Below are positions 42,827-52,062 of a stretch of DNA of 64,000 bases, in pieces. The number at the start of each line of letters is the position of its first letter. The first letter of the stretch is position 1. The notes beneath the pieces are model-generated. The model was not told where the DNA came from and did no database searches. It worked only from the letters and a program-made list of their open reading frames with translations. Origin of the DNA: Phreatobacter aquaticus (GTDB lineage: Bacteria; Pseudomonadota; Alphaproteobacteria; Rhizobiales; Phreatobacteraceae); assembly GCF_005160265.1 (NCBI RefSeq), contig NZ_CP039865.1, positions 434,001 through 498,000 of the forward strand, read 5' to 3'. A program made the position numbers and the translations under genes.

Positions 42827-44083
42827 ATGCTTCTCGGCTGCATCGCCGACGATTTCACCGGAGCGAGCGACCTCGCCAACACGCTGGCAAAGGGTGGCAT
42901 GGCCACCATGCAATTCGTTGGCGTGCCTCAGACGAAGGCGCCTGCCGAATGCGAGGCCGGCGTTGTCGCGCTGAAGAGCCGCACCGTGGCGCCGGCCGAT
43001 GCCGTCGCCCAGTCGCTTGCCGCCTGCGAGTGGCTCTTGGCCCAGGGGGCGAAGCAGATCCTCTTCAAGTACTGCTCGACCTTCGATTCCACCAAGGAGG
43101 GCAATATCGGCCCGGTGGCAGACGCGCTCATCAAACGCCTGGGCGCCGATGTCGCCGTCGTCTGCCCGGTCTTTCCGGCGACGGGACGGACGCTGTTCAA
43201 CGGCCATCTCTTCGTCAACGGGCGGCTCCTGAACGAGAGCGGGATGCAGAACCATCCCCTGACCCCGATGACCGATCCGGATATCCGCCGTTGGCTCGGC
43301 TACCAGACGAAGACCGAGGTTGGCCTCGTCCCCTTCGCCACGGTTCGCGCGGGCGCCGATGCCATCGGCAAGGCGCTGAGCGCCGAAGCCGCGGCGGGGC
43401 GCTGCCTCGCGGTCGTCGATGCGGTCGGTGACGAGGACCTCCACGCCATCGGCGCGGCCATCTCCGGGGCGAAGCTCATCACCGGCGGCTCGGGCATCGC
43501 ATTGGGGTTGCCCGAGAACTTCCGCCGCCAAGGCCTGCTATCGGGTCGCGGCACCAGCTTCACACAGGCGAAGGGCGCCGCCGCGGTCCTGTCCGGTTCC
43601 TGCTCGGTCCAGTCGCGGGCTCAGGTGAAGGCCTACACGGCGAAGCACCCGGGCCTAGTGGTCATGCCGGACGACGTCATCTCCGGCGCGATGACGCCGC
43701 AGATCGCCTTCGATCATGTCATTGGCCGGATCGCACTGGCCCCCATGGTCTATTCCTCAGCCGACCCCGACGACGTTCGCGCCGCGCAGGAGCGCCACGG
43801 CAAGGAGGAAGTGGCGGAGGCGATCGAGGGCTTCTTTGGCGAACTCGCCATCATGCTGGCGGATGCCGGCGTGTCCCGGCTGGTGGTCGGCGGTGGCGAG
43901 ACCTCTGGTGCTGTTGTCACTGCGCTCGAGGTCGATCGCTTCCATATCGGCCCTGAGATCGATCCAGGCGTGCCGGCACTTGCCGCCCAAGGGCCACGCC
44001 CGGTTCGGCTCGCCTTGAAGAGCGGCAACTTCGGTGCCCTCGACTTCTACGACAAGGCGCTGGCCGCCCTCGGTGCGCCATGA
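42827..44083 (+). CDS. otnK: 3-oxo-tetronate kinase OtnK
   Basis: Phosphorylates 3-oxo-tetronate with ATP in the catabolism of four-carbon sugar acids. The protein is 418 residues from the ATG at 42827, with AAGGG nine bases upstream. The DUF1537 hallmarks are present: CIADDFTGASDLANTL, KYCSTFDSTKEGNIGP and VGGGETSGAVV. Its stop overlaps the otnC start by four bases. No regulator or L-threonate dehydrogenase gene is next to it. Confidence 0.93.
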   Translation: MLLGCIADDFTGASDLANTLAKGGMATMQFVGVPQTKAPAECEAGVVALKSRTVAPADAVAQSLAACEWLLAQGAKQILFKYCSTFDSTKEGNIGPVADALIKRLGADVAVVCPVFPATGRTLFNGHLFVNGRLLNESGMQNHPLTPMTDPDIRRWLGYQTKTEVGLVPFATVRAGADAIGKALSAEAAAGRCLAVVDAVGDEDLHAIGAAISGAKLITGGSGIALGLPENFRRQGLLSGRGTSFTQAKGAAAVLSGSCSVQSRAQVKAYTAKHPGLVVMPDDVISGAMTPQIAFDHVIGRIALAPMVYSSADPDDVRAAQERHGKEEVAEAIEGFFGELAIMLADAGVSRLVVGGGETSGAVVTALEVDRFHIGPEIDPGVPALAAQGPRPVRLALKSGNFGALDFYDKALAALGAP

Positions 44084-44724
44084 GCCCGGAAGAGAGCGCA
44101 GCCCGTGAAGGCCTCGTCCGCTGGGGACGGTCCATGTTCGAGCGCGGCCTGACGCCAGGCTCGTCGGGCAATCTGAGCGTCCGCCTTGCCGACGGTTACC
44201 TCTTCACGCCGACCAATTCCTGCCTCGGTTTTCTGGATTCCGAACGCCTGTCGAAACTGGACGGCAACGGCAAGCACATCTCCGGCGATCCGCCGACCAA
44301 GGAACTGCCGCTCCACTTCGCCTTCTACGAGACACGCCCGAGCGCGCGCGCGGTGGTCCATCTCCACTCGACCTATGCGACCGCGCTGTCCTGCCTGGCC
44401 GATGTCGATCCGAATGACGCGATCCCGCCGATCACGCCCTATGTCGTGATGCGCGTCGGGAAGGTACCCATTGTCCCCTATACCCGGCCGGGCTCCGCCG
44501 ATGTCGCGCCGCTGATCCGCGCCAAGGCCGGCGACCATCCGGCTATCCTGCTGGGCAATCACGGGCCGGTCGTCGCGGGAACCAGCCTGGAAGCAGCCGT
44601 CTTCGCCACCGAGGAACTGGAGGAGACGGCGAAGCTGGTCCTGCTCACCCGAGGCATGGCCATCCGTCATCTGGCGGCGACAGAGATCGCCGACCTCGAA
44701 GCAACCTTCATGCTGCGCGGCTGA
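44080..44724 (+). CDS. otnC: 3-oxo-tetronate 4-phosphate decarboxylase OtnC (class II aldolase)
   Basis: Class II aldolase/adducin-family enzyme of 214 residues that decarboxylates 3-oxo-tetronate 4-phosphate to dihydroxyacetone phosphate. Zinc ligands are in VVHLHSTYATALSCL and LGNHGPVVAG, with the N-terminal TPGSSGNLSVRLADG. It overlaps otnK and is followed by otnI. Confidence 0.93.
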   Translation: MSPEESAAREGLVRWGRSMFERGLTPGSSGNLSVRLADGYLFTPTNSCLGFLDSERLSKLDGNGKHISGDPPTKELPLHFAFYETRPSARAVVHLHSTYATALSCLADVDPNDAIPPITPYVVMRVGKVPIVPYTRPGSADVAPLIRAKAGDHPAILLGNHGPVVAGTSLEAAVFATEELEETAKLVLLTRGMAIRHLAATEIADLEATFMLRG

Positions 44725-44754
44725 AGCCGAACACGACCCCAAGAGGAAACGCCC

Positions 44755-45537
44755 ATGCCCCGCTTCTCCGCCAATCTCGGCTTCCTGTGGACCGACCGGC
44801 CGCTGCTCGACCAGATCGCCGCAGCCGCCAAGGCGGGCTTCAAGGCCGTCGAGATGCATTGGCCCTACGACACGGATCCGAAGGCGGTGCGCGACGCCTG
44901 CGCGCGTCACGGCGTGGCCATGCTGGGGATCAACACGGTCCGCGGCGATGTCTCCAAGGGCGAGAACGGCCTTGGCGCCCTGCCCGGCCGCGAGGCCGAG
45001 TTCCAGGCCGCCATCGACCAGTCGATCGCCTGGGCGATCGCTGCCGGCGGCACCTCGATCCATGCCATGCCGGGCGTGGTGAAGCCGATCGACATGCCAG
45101 CCGCCACCGGCACCTTCGTCGAGAACCTGTCGATCGCCGCCGACAAGGCCGGAGCCCACGGTCTCACGTTGCTGCTTGAGCCGCTCAACCCGCGGGCCAT
45201 GCCCAACTACTTCTACTCGACCCTCAGGGGCGCAGGCGACATCATCGCGCGCATTGGCAAGCCCAACATCAAGATCATGTTCGACGTCTTCCATGTCGGC
45301 GTATCCGAGGGCGACGTGCTGACCAAGCTGGAATACTGGATGCCGCATATCGGGCATATCCAGTTCGCCGCCGTGCCGAGCCGCGCCGAGCCCGACGAGG
45401 GCGAGATCGACTTCCGCGCGATCTTCAAGGCCATCGATCGGCTGGGCTGGAAGGGCTGGGTCGGCGCCGAGTACAAGCCACGCGCCGGCACTGACGAGGG
45501 CCTCGGCTGGGTGAAGACGCTGGGCGTGACGCTCTAG
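44755..45537 (+). CDS. otnI: 2-oxo-tetronate isomerase OtnI (hydroxypyruvate isomerase family)
   Basis: TIM-barrel isomerase of 260 residues that converts 2-oxo-tetronate to 3-oxo-tetronate for OtnK. Family motifs are MPRFSANLGFLWTDRP, LLEPLNPRAMPNYF and IMFDVFHVGVSEGDV. AGAGG lies eight bases before the ATG. It completes the otnK-otnC-otnI set; its last bases overlap the convergent NTF2-like gene. Confidence 0.93.
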   Translation: MPRFSANLGFLWTDRPLLDQIAAAAKAGFKAVEMHWPYDTDPKAVRDACARHGVAMLGINTVRGDVSKGENGLGALPGREAEFQAAIDQSIAWAIAAGGTSIHAMPGVVKPIDMPAATGTFVENLSIAADKAGAHGLTLLLEPLNPRAMPNYFYSTLRGAGDIIARIGKPNIKIMFDVFHVGVSEGDVLTKLEYWMPHIGHIQFAAVPSRAEPDEGEIDFRAIFKAIDRLGWKGWVGAEYKPRAGTDEGLGWVKTLGVTL

Positions 45538-45929
45538 GCGCGCGCCAGCGCCTCGGCGAAGGCGTGGCTGTCGGGATAGACCTCGAAGGCCGCGACCTTG
45601 CCATCCTCGAAGCGGAAGATGTTGGCCGCCCGGACGCGCAGGTCTTCGCCGCTCGCCCTGACGCGCCAATGGCCTGAGAGCACGATCGCGACGCCACCTT
45701 CGCCCGCGATCGTCTGCACGGTCTCGATCGAGACGATCTCCAGATGTTCGGCCACCCGCTTGAAGAAGGTGATGACCTTCGCCCGGCCTTCCCAGACGCC
45801 GGCCCAGGGCACGAGACCAACCGGCCCGTTCCAGCGGACAATCACATCGTCGGTGGTGACGGCGGCAAGGGCGCCAGCATCGCCGGCCTTCAGCGCGGCA
45901 TACCAGCGGTCAAGGATCATCTGGCTCAT
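45534..45929 (-). CDS. NTF2-like/SnoaL-like protein
   Basis: A 131-residue cone-fold protein of the NTF2/SnoaL superfamily (MSQMILDRWYAALKAGDAGALAAV, DDVIVRWNGPVGLVPW, NIFRFEDGKVAAFEVYPD). Members can be polyketide cyclases, isomerases or binding proteins; no catalytic residues are diagnostic here. It overlaps the convergent otnI by four bases. Confidence 0.8.
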   Translation of the reverse strand: MSQMILDRWYAALKAGDAGALAAVTTDDVIVRWNGPVGLVPWAGVWEGRAKVITFFKRVAEHLEIVSIETVQTIAGEGGVAIVLSGHWRVRASGEDLRVRAANIFRFEDGKVAAFEVYPDSHAFAEALARA

Positions 45930-45955
45930 TGTGCTGTCATGCCGCCGGTTCGCGC

Positions 45956-46642
45956 TCAGCGCAAGACGCGGATGATGCGGGTCAGGTCCAGCAATGTCAC
46001 AAGGGCCGAGGCGACATAGGTGAGCGCCGCAGCCCTCAGCACGGATTTCGCCGCAGGCAGGTCAGCCGGCGGCAGATATCCACCCTGGTCGAGGATTGGC
46101 AGAGCCTTGCCGAAGCTCGCGTCGAACTCCACCGGAAGCGTGATGAGATGCATCACCAGCCGCGAAGCGAGCAGCGCCAAAGCCACCACGATCTGCAGGA
46201 TCACCAGGGGCAGCGAATGGACGAAGGTGAGAACCAGAGGCACGGTTGCCAGCAGCACACCGGCTGCGATCTCGAAGGTCCGTGCGCCACTCGCCATGCT
46301 GATCCGGGTCATCAATAGCTTGTCGCCATCGCGGTGTTGGATCGCGTGGCCGACTTCATGGGCCGCCACCGCGACCGCCGTCACTGAGCGCCCGTCGTGG
46401 ATATCGGGCGAGAGCCGCACCACCTTGTCGATCGGGTCGTAATGATCGCCCCGGTCGGTGACTTCGACGGCGACGCCGGATAGCCCGGCGCGCTCCAGAA
46501 GATGGGTCGCGAGTTCGCCACCGGTGCCGGGGAAATCGCTGCGGTCGGCCGCATGCCGCGCCATCTGGGACCTGACCCAGAATTGCGGACCGAAGATCAA
46601 AGCGGCGAGGGCGATGGCGCCAAGGGCAATTAGAAAGGGCAT
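45956..46642 (-). CDS. Neutral zinc metallopeptidase, YugP family
   Basis: Membrane zinc metallopeptidase of 228 residues. The HExxH motif is AAHEVGHAIQH near residue 96, followed by membrane segments (IAAGVLLATVPLVLTFVHSLPL) and the likely third ligand Glu in PVEFDASFGKALPIL. It starts next to two small palindromes, GACCTATAGGTC and CGTCATGACG. Its substrate is unknown. Confidence 0.88.
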   Translation of the reverse strand: MPFLIALGAIALAALIFGPQFWVRSQMARHAADRSDFPGTGGELATHLLERAGLSGVAVEVTDRGDHYDPIDKVVRLSPDIHDGRSVTAVAVAAHEVGHAIQHRDGDKLLMTRISMASGARTFEIAAGVLLATVPLVLTFVHSLPLVILQIVVALALLASRLVMHLITLPVEFDASFGKALPILDQGGYLPPADLPAAKSVLRAAALTYVASALVTLLDLTRIIRVLR

Positions 46643-46663
46643 GACCTATAGGTCGTCATGACG
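46643..46663. promoter_or_regulatory. Adjacent palindromes upstream of the YugP-family gene
   Basis: GACCTATAGGTC (46643-46654) and CGTCATGACG (46654-46663) are perfect palindromes that share one base and abut the start codon of the zinc metallopeptidase gene. They could be operator half-sites or chance; no regulator is adjacent. Confidence 0.3.
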
Positions 46664-46709
46664 AGCCCTCGTGTTCAAGGGCTTTGTCGCTGCGGCCGAA
46701 CGCCCCGCC

Positions 46710-47546
46710 TCACGCCAGCCAGCGCTTGCGCCGCTTGTAGCTCTTCACGTCCCGGAAGCTCTTCTTGTTGCCCTCGGCGATGCCAAGATAGAATTCCTTC
46801 ACGTCCTCGTTCTCGCGCAGCGCACTGGCCTCGCCGTCCATGACGATGCGGCCGGTCTCCATGATGTAGCCGAAGGTGGCATAGCGCAGCGCCATCGCCG
46901 TGTTCTGCTCTGCGACCAGGAACGACACACCCTGGCTGGCATTGAGTTTCTGGACGATCTCGAAGATCTCGTCGACCACCTGAGGCGCCAGCCCCATGGA
47001 TGGCTCGTCGAGCAGGATCATCTTCGGCCGGCTCATCATGGCGCGACCAACCGCGCACATCTGCTGCTCGCCGCCTGAGGTATAGCCGGCCATCGAGCCG
47101 CGCCGCTGCTTCAGCCGCGGAAACAGCTCATAGATCATCTCCAGGTCCTGCCGGATCGCCGCCTTGCCGTCACGCCGGGTGAAGGCGCCGGTCATCAGGT
47201 TTTCCTCGATCGACAGATGCCCGAAACAGTGCCGGCCCTCCATCACCTGGATGCAGCCGCGCCGCACCAGATCACTCGGCGACATATGGTCGACCTGCTC
47301 GCCGTCGAACAGGATCGACCCCTTGGTCACCTCGCCGCGCTCGGCATGCAGCAGGTTGGAGATCGCCTTCAGCGTCGTGGTCTTGCCGGCGCCGTTGGCG
47401 CCGAGAATGGCAACGATGCCGCCACGCGGCACGGTCAGCGACACCCCCTTCAGCACGAGGATGACGTGGTCATAGACGACCTCGATATTGTTGACCGACA
47501 GGATCGTGTCGGTCGCAGGCTCTGCGGCTGTCGCGGTCGCGCTCAT
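46710..47546 (-). CDS. Liv-type ABC transporter ATP-binding protein, LivF-like
   Basis: Second ATPase of the complete Liv transporter, 278 residues from the ATG at 47546 (MSATATAAEPATD). Walker A is GANGAGKTTTLK, signature YTSGGEQQMCAVG and Walker B KMILLDEPSMGL. The C-terminal extension KKSFRDVKSYKRRKRWLA is unusual and very basic. It is the last gene of the acyl-CoA ligase-livGHM-binding protein-livF operon. Confidence 0.92.
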   Translation of the reverse strand: MSATATAAEPATDTILSVNNIEVVYDHVILVLKGVSLTVPRGGIVAILGANGAGKTTTLKAISNLLHAERGEVTKGSILFDGEQVDHMSPSDLVRRGCIQVMEGRHCFGHLSIEENLMTGAFTRRDGKAAIRQDLEMIYELFPRLKQRRGSMAGYTSGGEQQMCAVGRAMMSRPKMILLDEPSMGLAPQVVDEIFEIVQKLNASQGVSFLVAEQNTAMALRYATFGYIMETGRIVMDGEASALRENEDVKEFYLGIAEGNKKSFRDVKSYKRRKRWLA

Positions 47547-47616
47547 GGGAAGGCCCGGTCCGTTCGGGAGAATGGGGGAGCCACGGCGGTCCGCGGCTCC
47601 CGATCGTGTCAGACGC

Positions 47617-48951
47617 TTACGAGCGCTGGTCGCAGGCTTCCGTGCGCTGCGGCCAACCGGCATTCGACTGCGCGTATTGCTTGGCGGCCTCGTCAATCAG
47701 CGGCCTGACAACCTCGCGGATCGGGGCGATCCAGTCGGTGTCGCGGACATAGCGCTGGCCGTCCCAGCGGGCGACGAACACGTTGTTGCCGCCGCTGTGG
47801 TCGGCGCAGGTGAGCCGCATCGGGGCGGCGAAGCCCTCCATGCCGATCTCCTTCAGCCGAGCCTCGGTGAGGTTCAGCGTCTCGAAGCCACGGCGCACAT
47901 CCTCAGGCGTCACCACCTTGCGGCCGGTGATCGTCTGGGCGTTGCGGATCGCCTCCACCATCAGCATCGAATTGTAGACGCCGCGATTGTAGAGGTTCTC
48001 ACCGATCCGGTCGCGCGAGGCGACCCGCGACAGGTTGCGATCCGCCACGAACTTCAGGATGTCCTGGATCACCGGGAAGTTGGTGCCGGCCTGATGGAAG
48101 CTCAGCGTGCGATAGCCGGTCGCCTGGGCGCCGCCCGCGCGGGCATCGTCATCGCCACCAGCCCACCAGACGCCGACGAAGCGATCCATCGGGAAGTTGT
48201 TGCGCACCGCCTCACGCACAGCGGTCGGGTTCATCGCGCCCCAGCCCTGATTGTAGAGATAGTCCGGCCGGTCGCGACGGATGTTGAGCCAGACCGAGCC
48301 CTGGTTCTGCATGTCGGCCGCAGCCACCGGATAGAGCTTCAGGTTGAAGCCATAGCGCTGGGCCAGTGCCTGCAGGGCCGGGATCGGCTCCTTGCCATAG
48401 GGCGCATCGAGATGGATCAGACCGAGCGTCTTGCCGCGCAGCTTCTCAAAGCCACCTTCGCGCTGGGCCATGTAGGAGACCATGACGGCCGCGCCGTCCC
48501 AATAGGTGACCGGCGGATTGAAAATCCACGGGAAGCGGTTGCCGTCCGCCGCAGCGGAGAGCCCATAGGCCATGGACAGCATCGGGATCTTGTCGACCGC
48601 GGCGCGCGGAATGAGCTGCAGCGTGATGCCGGTGGAATAGGGGTTCACGACGACCGGATTGCGGGTACGGATCGAGTCGTAGCACTCGACGCCCTTCTTG
48701 GTGTCGTAGCCGGTCTCGCATTCCTCGATCTGGATCTTGACGCCGTTGATGCCGCCGTCGCGCTGGTTGATCAGTTCGAGATAGTCGCGCATGCCATCGG
48801 CAATCGGCACGCCGGACGAGGCGAAGGAACCGGTGCGATAGGTCAGCAGCGGGATGAAGATGCTCTCCTGCGCCTGCACGGGCTGAGGGGCAACCGAGGC
48901 TAGGCCCGCCGCGAGCGCGGTGGCGGCCAGGGTCCACTTGAAGCGTGTCAT
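47617..48951 (-). CDS. ABC transporter substrate-binding protein, branched-chain amino acid family
   Basis: Periplasmic binding protein of 444 residues with a signal peptide (RFKWTLAATALAAGLASVAP, cleavage after VQA) and the type I fold beginning ESIFIPLLTYRTGSFASSG. AAGGAGG lies eight bases before the ATG. With an acyl-CoA ligase as operon leader, an aromatic or aliphatic carboxylate is a more likely ligand than an amino acid; that is inference. Confidence 0.92.
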   Translation of the reverse strand: MTRFKWTLAATALAAGLASVAPQPVQAQESIFIPLLTYRTGSFASSGVPIADGMRDYLELINQRDGGINGVKIQIEECETGYDTKKGVECYDSIRTRNPVVVNPYSTGITLQLIPRAAVDKIPMLSMAYGLSAAADGNRFPWIFNPPVTYWDGAAVMVSYMAQREGGFEKLRGKTLGLIHLDAPYGKEPIPALQALAQRYGFNLKLYPVAAADMQNQGSVWLNIRRDRPDYLYNQGWGAMNPTAVREAVRNNFPMDRFVGVWWAGGDDDARAGGAQATGYRTLSFHQAGTNFPVIQDILKFVADRNLSRVASRDRIGENLYNRGVYNSMLMVEAIRNAQTITGRKVVTPEDVRRGFETLNLTEARLKEIGMEGFAAPMRLTCADHSGGNNVFVARWDGQRYVRDTDWIAPIREVVRPLIDEAAKQYAQSNAGWPQRTEACDQRS

Positions 48952-48975
48952 GGATAGTCCTCCTTGGGGCGCGCC

Positions 48976-48992
48976 GGGCGGAGGCTCCGCCC
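48976..48992 (-). promoter_or_regulatory. Hairpin in the leader of the binding-protein gene
   Basis: GGGCGGAG (48976-48983) and CTCCGCCC (48985-48992) are an inverted repeat in the 103-base gap between livM and the binding-protein gene. It would form a stem in the transcript upstream of the ribosome site, possibly stabilising or separating the binding-protein mRNA. A half-copy of a palindromic element follows at about 49007. Confidence 0.4.
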
Positions 48993-49054
48993 GTCTTGTT
49001 CCGTCTCTGTCATGCCCGCCTTGACGGCGGATCTCGTTCTGGGGTCGGACCACT

Positions 49055-50134
49055 TCAATAGGGGAAGGGCCAGACCCTGAGCTTCTGCTTGGTGATCTGC
49101 CACAACCGCGCGAGCCCATGTGGCTCGACGATGAGGAAGAAGATGATGAGCCCGCCGACCACCATGTAGGTCAGATGTTCGGCGAGAGCTCCGGTGAGCG
49201 GGATGCCGATCGCCGGCACGCCGAACTTCAGGATGGTCGGCAGGGTCGAGATGAAAAAGGCGCCGAAGAACGAGCCGATCATCGAGCCAAGGCCGCCGAT
49301 GATCACCATGAACAGCACGAGGAAGCTCTGGTTAACGTTGAAGGCGTCGTTCGCTTCACCGCCGCCATACCAGAGGAACATCATGCAGGCGCCGGCGACG
49401 CCGCAATAGAAGGACGACACGGCGAAGGCGAGCAGCTTGGTCGGCAACAGCCTGATGCCCATCAGCTCGGCGGCAATGTCCATGTCGCGCACCGCCATCC
49501 ACGAGCGGCCGATGCGGCCGTGGACAAGGTTGGATCCGAGCCAGGCGAGGCCGACGACGATGGTCAGCAGGACCAGATAGCGCACTTCGGGCGAGGCCTT
49601 CGCCCCGGTGATGATCAAGCCGAACAGGCGCCGCTCCGGCACCTCGATCGCGCCAGAGGCGTTGTAGTTGTAGAGCCAGGGAATGCGGACGAAGCACCAT
49701 TGCAGGAAGAACTGCGCGGCAAGCGTCGCCACTGCCAGGTAGAAGCCCTTGATCCTCAGGCTCGGGACGCCAAACACCACACCGATGGCCGCCGAGAAGA
49801 AGCCAGAGACCAGGATCCAGACGATGATGTTCACATCCGGGAAGATGGTCGTCAGCTTGTAGCAGGCATAGGCGCCGACCCCCATGAAGGCGCCGGTGCC
49901 GAGCGAGATCAGCCCGGTATAGCCGGTGAGGATGTTGAGCCCGATGGCCGCCAGCGAGAACACCAGGAACGGCACCATCACCGACTGGATCAGGAAGTCC
50001 GACCCGAGCAGCGGCACGGCGAGATAGGCCAATGCCAGGATCACGGCGATGCCGATCCGGTCCTGCAACAGCGGGAACACCGCCATGTCGGCCTTGTAGG
50101 TCGTCTTGAACTGGCCGGCTTCGCGATAGAACAC
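49055..50134 (-). CDS. Liv-type ABC transporter permease, LivM-like
   Basis: Inner-membrane permease of 359 residues with about ten hydrophobic segments and the conserved GLISLGTGAFMGVGAY and MAVRDMDIAAELMGI. The GTG start at 50134 has AGGAGAGG six to nine bases upstream. It pairs with the LivH-like permease 13 bases away. Confidence 0.93.
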   Translation of the reverse strand: MFYREAGQFKTTYKADMAVFPLLQDRIGIAVILALAYLAVPLLGSDFLIQSVMVPFLVFSLAAIGLNILTGYTGLISLGTGAFMGVGAYACYKLTTIFPDVNIIVWILVSGFFSAAIGVVFGVPSLRIKGFYLAVATLAAQFFLQWCFVRIPWLYNYNASGAIEVPERRLFGLIITGAKASPEVRYLVLLTIVVGLAWLGSNLVHGRIGRSWMAVRDMDIAAELMGIRLLPTKLLAFAVSSFYCGVAGACMMFLWYGGGEANDAFNVNQSFLVLFMVIIGGLGSMIGSFFGAFFISTLPTILKFGVPAIGIPLTGALAEHLTYMVVGGLIIFFLIVEPHGLARLWQITKQKLRVWPFPY

Positions 50135-50147
50135 GGTCGCCCTCTCC

Positions 50148-51251
50148 TCAAATCCGCTCGATGATCTTGTCGCCGAACAGGCCCTGCGGCCGGAACATCA
50201 GGAAGGTCAGCGCGATCACATAGGCAAACCAGCTCTCGATGCCGTTGCCGAACAACGGCCCCCAGTAGAACTCGCCGATCTTCTCGCCGATGCCGATAAT
50301 CAGGCCGCCGACAATGGCGCCGGGCACCGAAGTGAAACCGCCGAGAATGAGAACGGGAAGCGCCTTCAGCGCGATCGTCTGCAGGCCGAACGACACGTCC
50401 GACCGCGCGCCCCACATGATGCCGGTGATGAGGGCCACGATCCCTGCGGTGAACCAGACGATGATCCAGATCTGGTTCAGCGAGATGCCGACCGACAGGG
50501 CCGCCTTGTGGCTGTCGGCCACCGCCCTGAGCGCCCGGCCGATGCGGGTGTACTGGAAGAACAGCGCCAGAGCCGCGATCATCACGATGGCGATGACAGC
50601 CGCCGCGATGTCGAGCTTCTGCAGCGAGACGCGCCCGCCCAGCATGTCGATATCGATGACGCCTTTCGGCAATCCGAGTTGATCCGCGATCATCACCTTG
50701 GGCGAGCCGCCGAAGATCGTCTCGCCGAAGCCGATCAGGAAGTAGGTGAGCCCGAAGGTGGCCATGAACAGGATGATGTCGGGCTGGTTGACCAGCGGCC
50801 GGAGCACGATCCGCTCGACAGCCACCGCCAGCGCGAACATCACGCCGAGCGCCACAGCGACCGCCAGATAGGCGGCGATCATGCCGGTGAAGCCGAAGCT
50901 CGCAAACTTCTCGTAGACGCCAACCAGGGTCAGGCCGGCGAAGACCACCATGATCCCCTGCGCGAAGTTGAACACGCCCGAGGCCTTGAAGATCAGCACG
51001 AAGCCGAGTGCGATCAGGGCGTAGAGCACACCGCCGACAAAGCCCTCCCACAGTGTCTGCACGAACAGATCCGGCAGATCGACCATGTCGACGAAGGGCT
51101 TGATCAGGGCGCCGTGGAGAATGGACCCCGACGGCATCAGTCCGCCCGCATAGGCGCCAGCAACGGCCGCCAGCACGAGCGCGGCAATGCCGCCGCCGAT
51201 CACGGATGTCGGCAGGGACCGGCCGGACTGGGAGAGCGTTGCATCGGTCAT
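50148..51251 (-). CDS. Liv-type ABC transporter permease, LivH-like
   Basis: Inner-membrane permease of 367 residues. Family markers are GVLYALIALGFVLIFKASGVFNFAQG and ALRAVADSHKAALSVGI. It follows livG by ten bases. Together with LivM it forms the channel of the complete transporter. Confidence 0.94.
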   Translation of the reverse strand: MTDATLSQSGRSLPTSVIGGGIAALVLAAVAGAYAGGLMPSGSILHGALIKPFVDMVDLPDLFVQTLWEGFVGGVLYALIALGFVLIFKASGVFNFAQGIMVVFAGLTLVGVYEKFASFGFTGMIAAYLAVAVALGVMFALAVAVERIVLRPLVNQPDIILFMATFGLTYFLIGFGETIFGGSPKVMIADQLGLPKGVIDIDMLGGRVSLQKLDIAAAVIAIVMIAALALFFQYTRIGRALRAVADSHKAALSVGISLNQIWIIVWFTAGIVALITGIMWGARSDVSFGLQTIALKALPVLILGGFTSVPGAIVGGLIIGIGEKIGEFYWGPLFGNGIESWFAYVIALTFLMFRPQGLFGDKIIERI

Positions 51252-51261
51252 CCCGGCCTCC

Positions 51262-52062
51262 TCAATGCGCCACGCCGAGATAGGCGTCGATGACCCGCTG
51301 GTCGCTCTTCACCTGGTCGGGCGTGCCATCGGCGATCTTGCGGCCATATTCCAGCACGACGACCCGGTCGGAGAGATCCATCACCACGCCCATGTCATGC
51401 TCGATCAGCGCGATCGTCGTGCCGTACTGGTTGGAGACATCGAGGATGAAGCGGCACATGTCCTCCTTCTCCTCGAGGTTCATGCCCGCCATCGGCTCGT
51501 CGAGCAGCAGGACTTCCGGCTGCATGGCGAGCGCCCGGCCAAGCTCGACCCGCTTCTGCAGGCCATAGGGCAGCTTGCCCACCGGCACCTTGCGGATGTG
51601 CTGGATCTCCAGGAAATCGATGATCTCCTCGACGAACTTGCGGTGCTCGATCTCCTCGTCCATCGCGGGACCATGGCGCAGCAGCTGCCAGAACAGGCCC
51701 TTGTTCATCTTGAGCGTGCGACCGGCCATGATGTTGTCGAGCGTCGACATGCCCTTGAACAGCGCGACGTTCTGGAACGTCCGCGCAATCCCCCCGGCCG
51801 CCGCCTCATAAGGCCGCATCTTCGGGCGCGTCAGGCCCTTGAAGGTGATGCGCCCATCGGTGGGATGATAGAAGCCGTTGATGCAGTTGAGCATCGAAGT
51901 CTTGCCGGCGCCGTTCGGCCCGATGATGGCTCGGATCTCGCCGCGCCGGATGTCGAACGACACATCCGTCAGCGCCTTCACGCCGCCGAAGGCCAGCGAG
52001 ACATTCTCGACTGCCAGGATCACCTCACCGGCTGCGATATCGGTTGGCGACGGCCCCCTCAT
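51262..52062 (-). CDS. Liv-type ABC transporter ATP-binding protein, LivG-like
   Basis: ATPase of 266 residues with Walker A GPNGAGKTSMLNC, signature LPYGLQKRVELG and Walker B VLLLDEPMAGMN. The ATG overlaps the acyl-CoA ligase stop by four bases, coupling the ligase to transport. It matches the LivG family by length and C-terminal extension (VLEYGRKIADGTPDQV). Confidence 0.94.
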   Translation of the reverse strand: MRGPSPTDIAAGEVILAVENVSLAFGGVKALTDVSFDIRRGEIRAIIGPNGAGKTSMLNCINGFYHPTDGRITFKGLTRPKMRPYEAAAGGIARTFQNVALFKGMSTLDNIMAGRTLKMNKGLFWQLLRHGPAMDEEIEHRKFVEEIIDFLEIQHIRKVPVGKLPYGLQKRVELGRALAMQPEVLLLDEPMAGMNLEEKEDMCRFILDVSNQYGTTIALIEHDMGVVMDLSDRVVVLEYGRKIADGTPDQVKSDQRVIDAYLGVAH

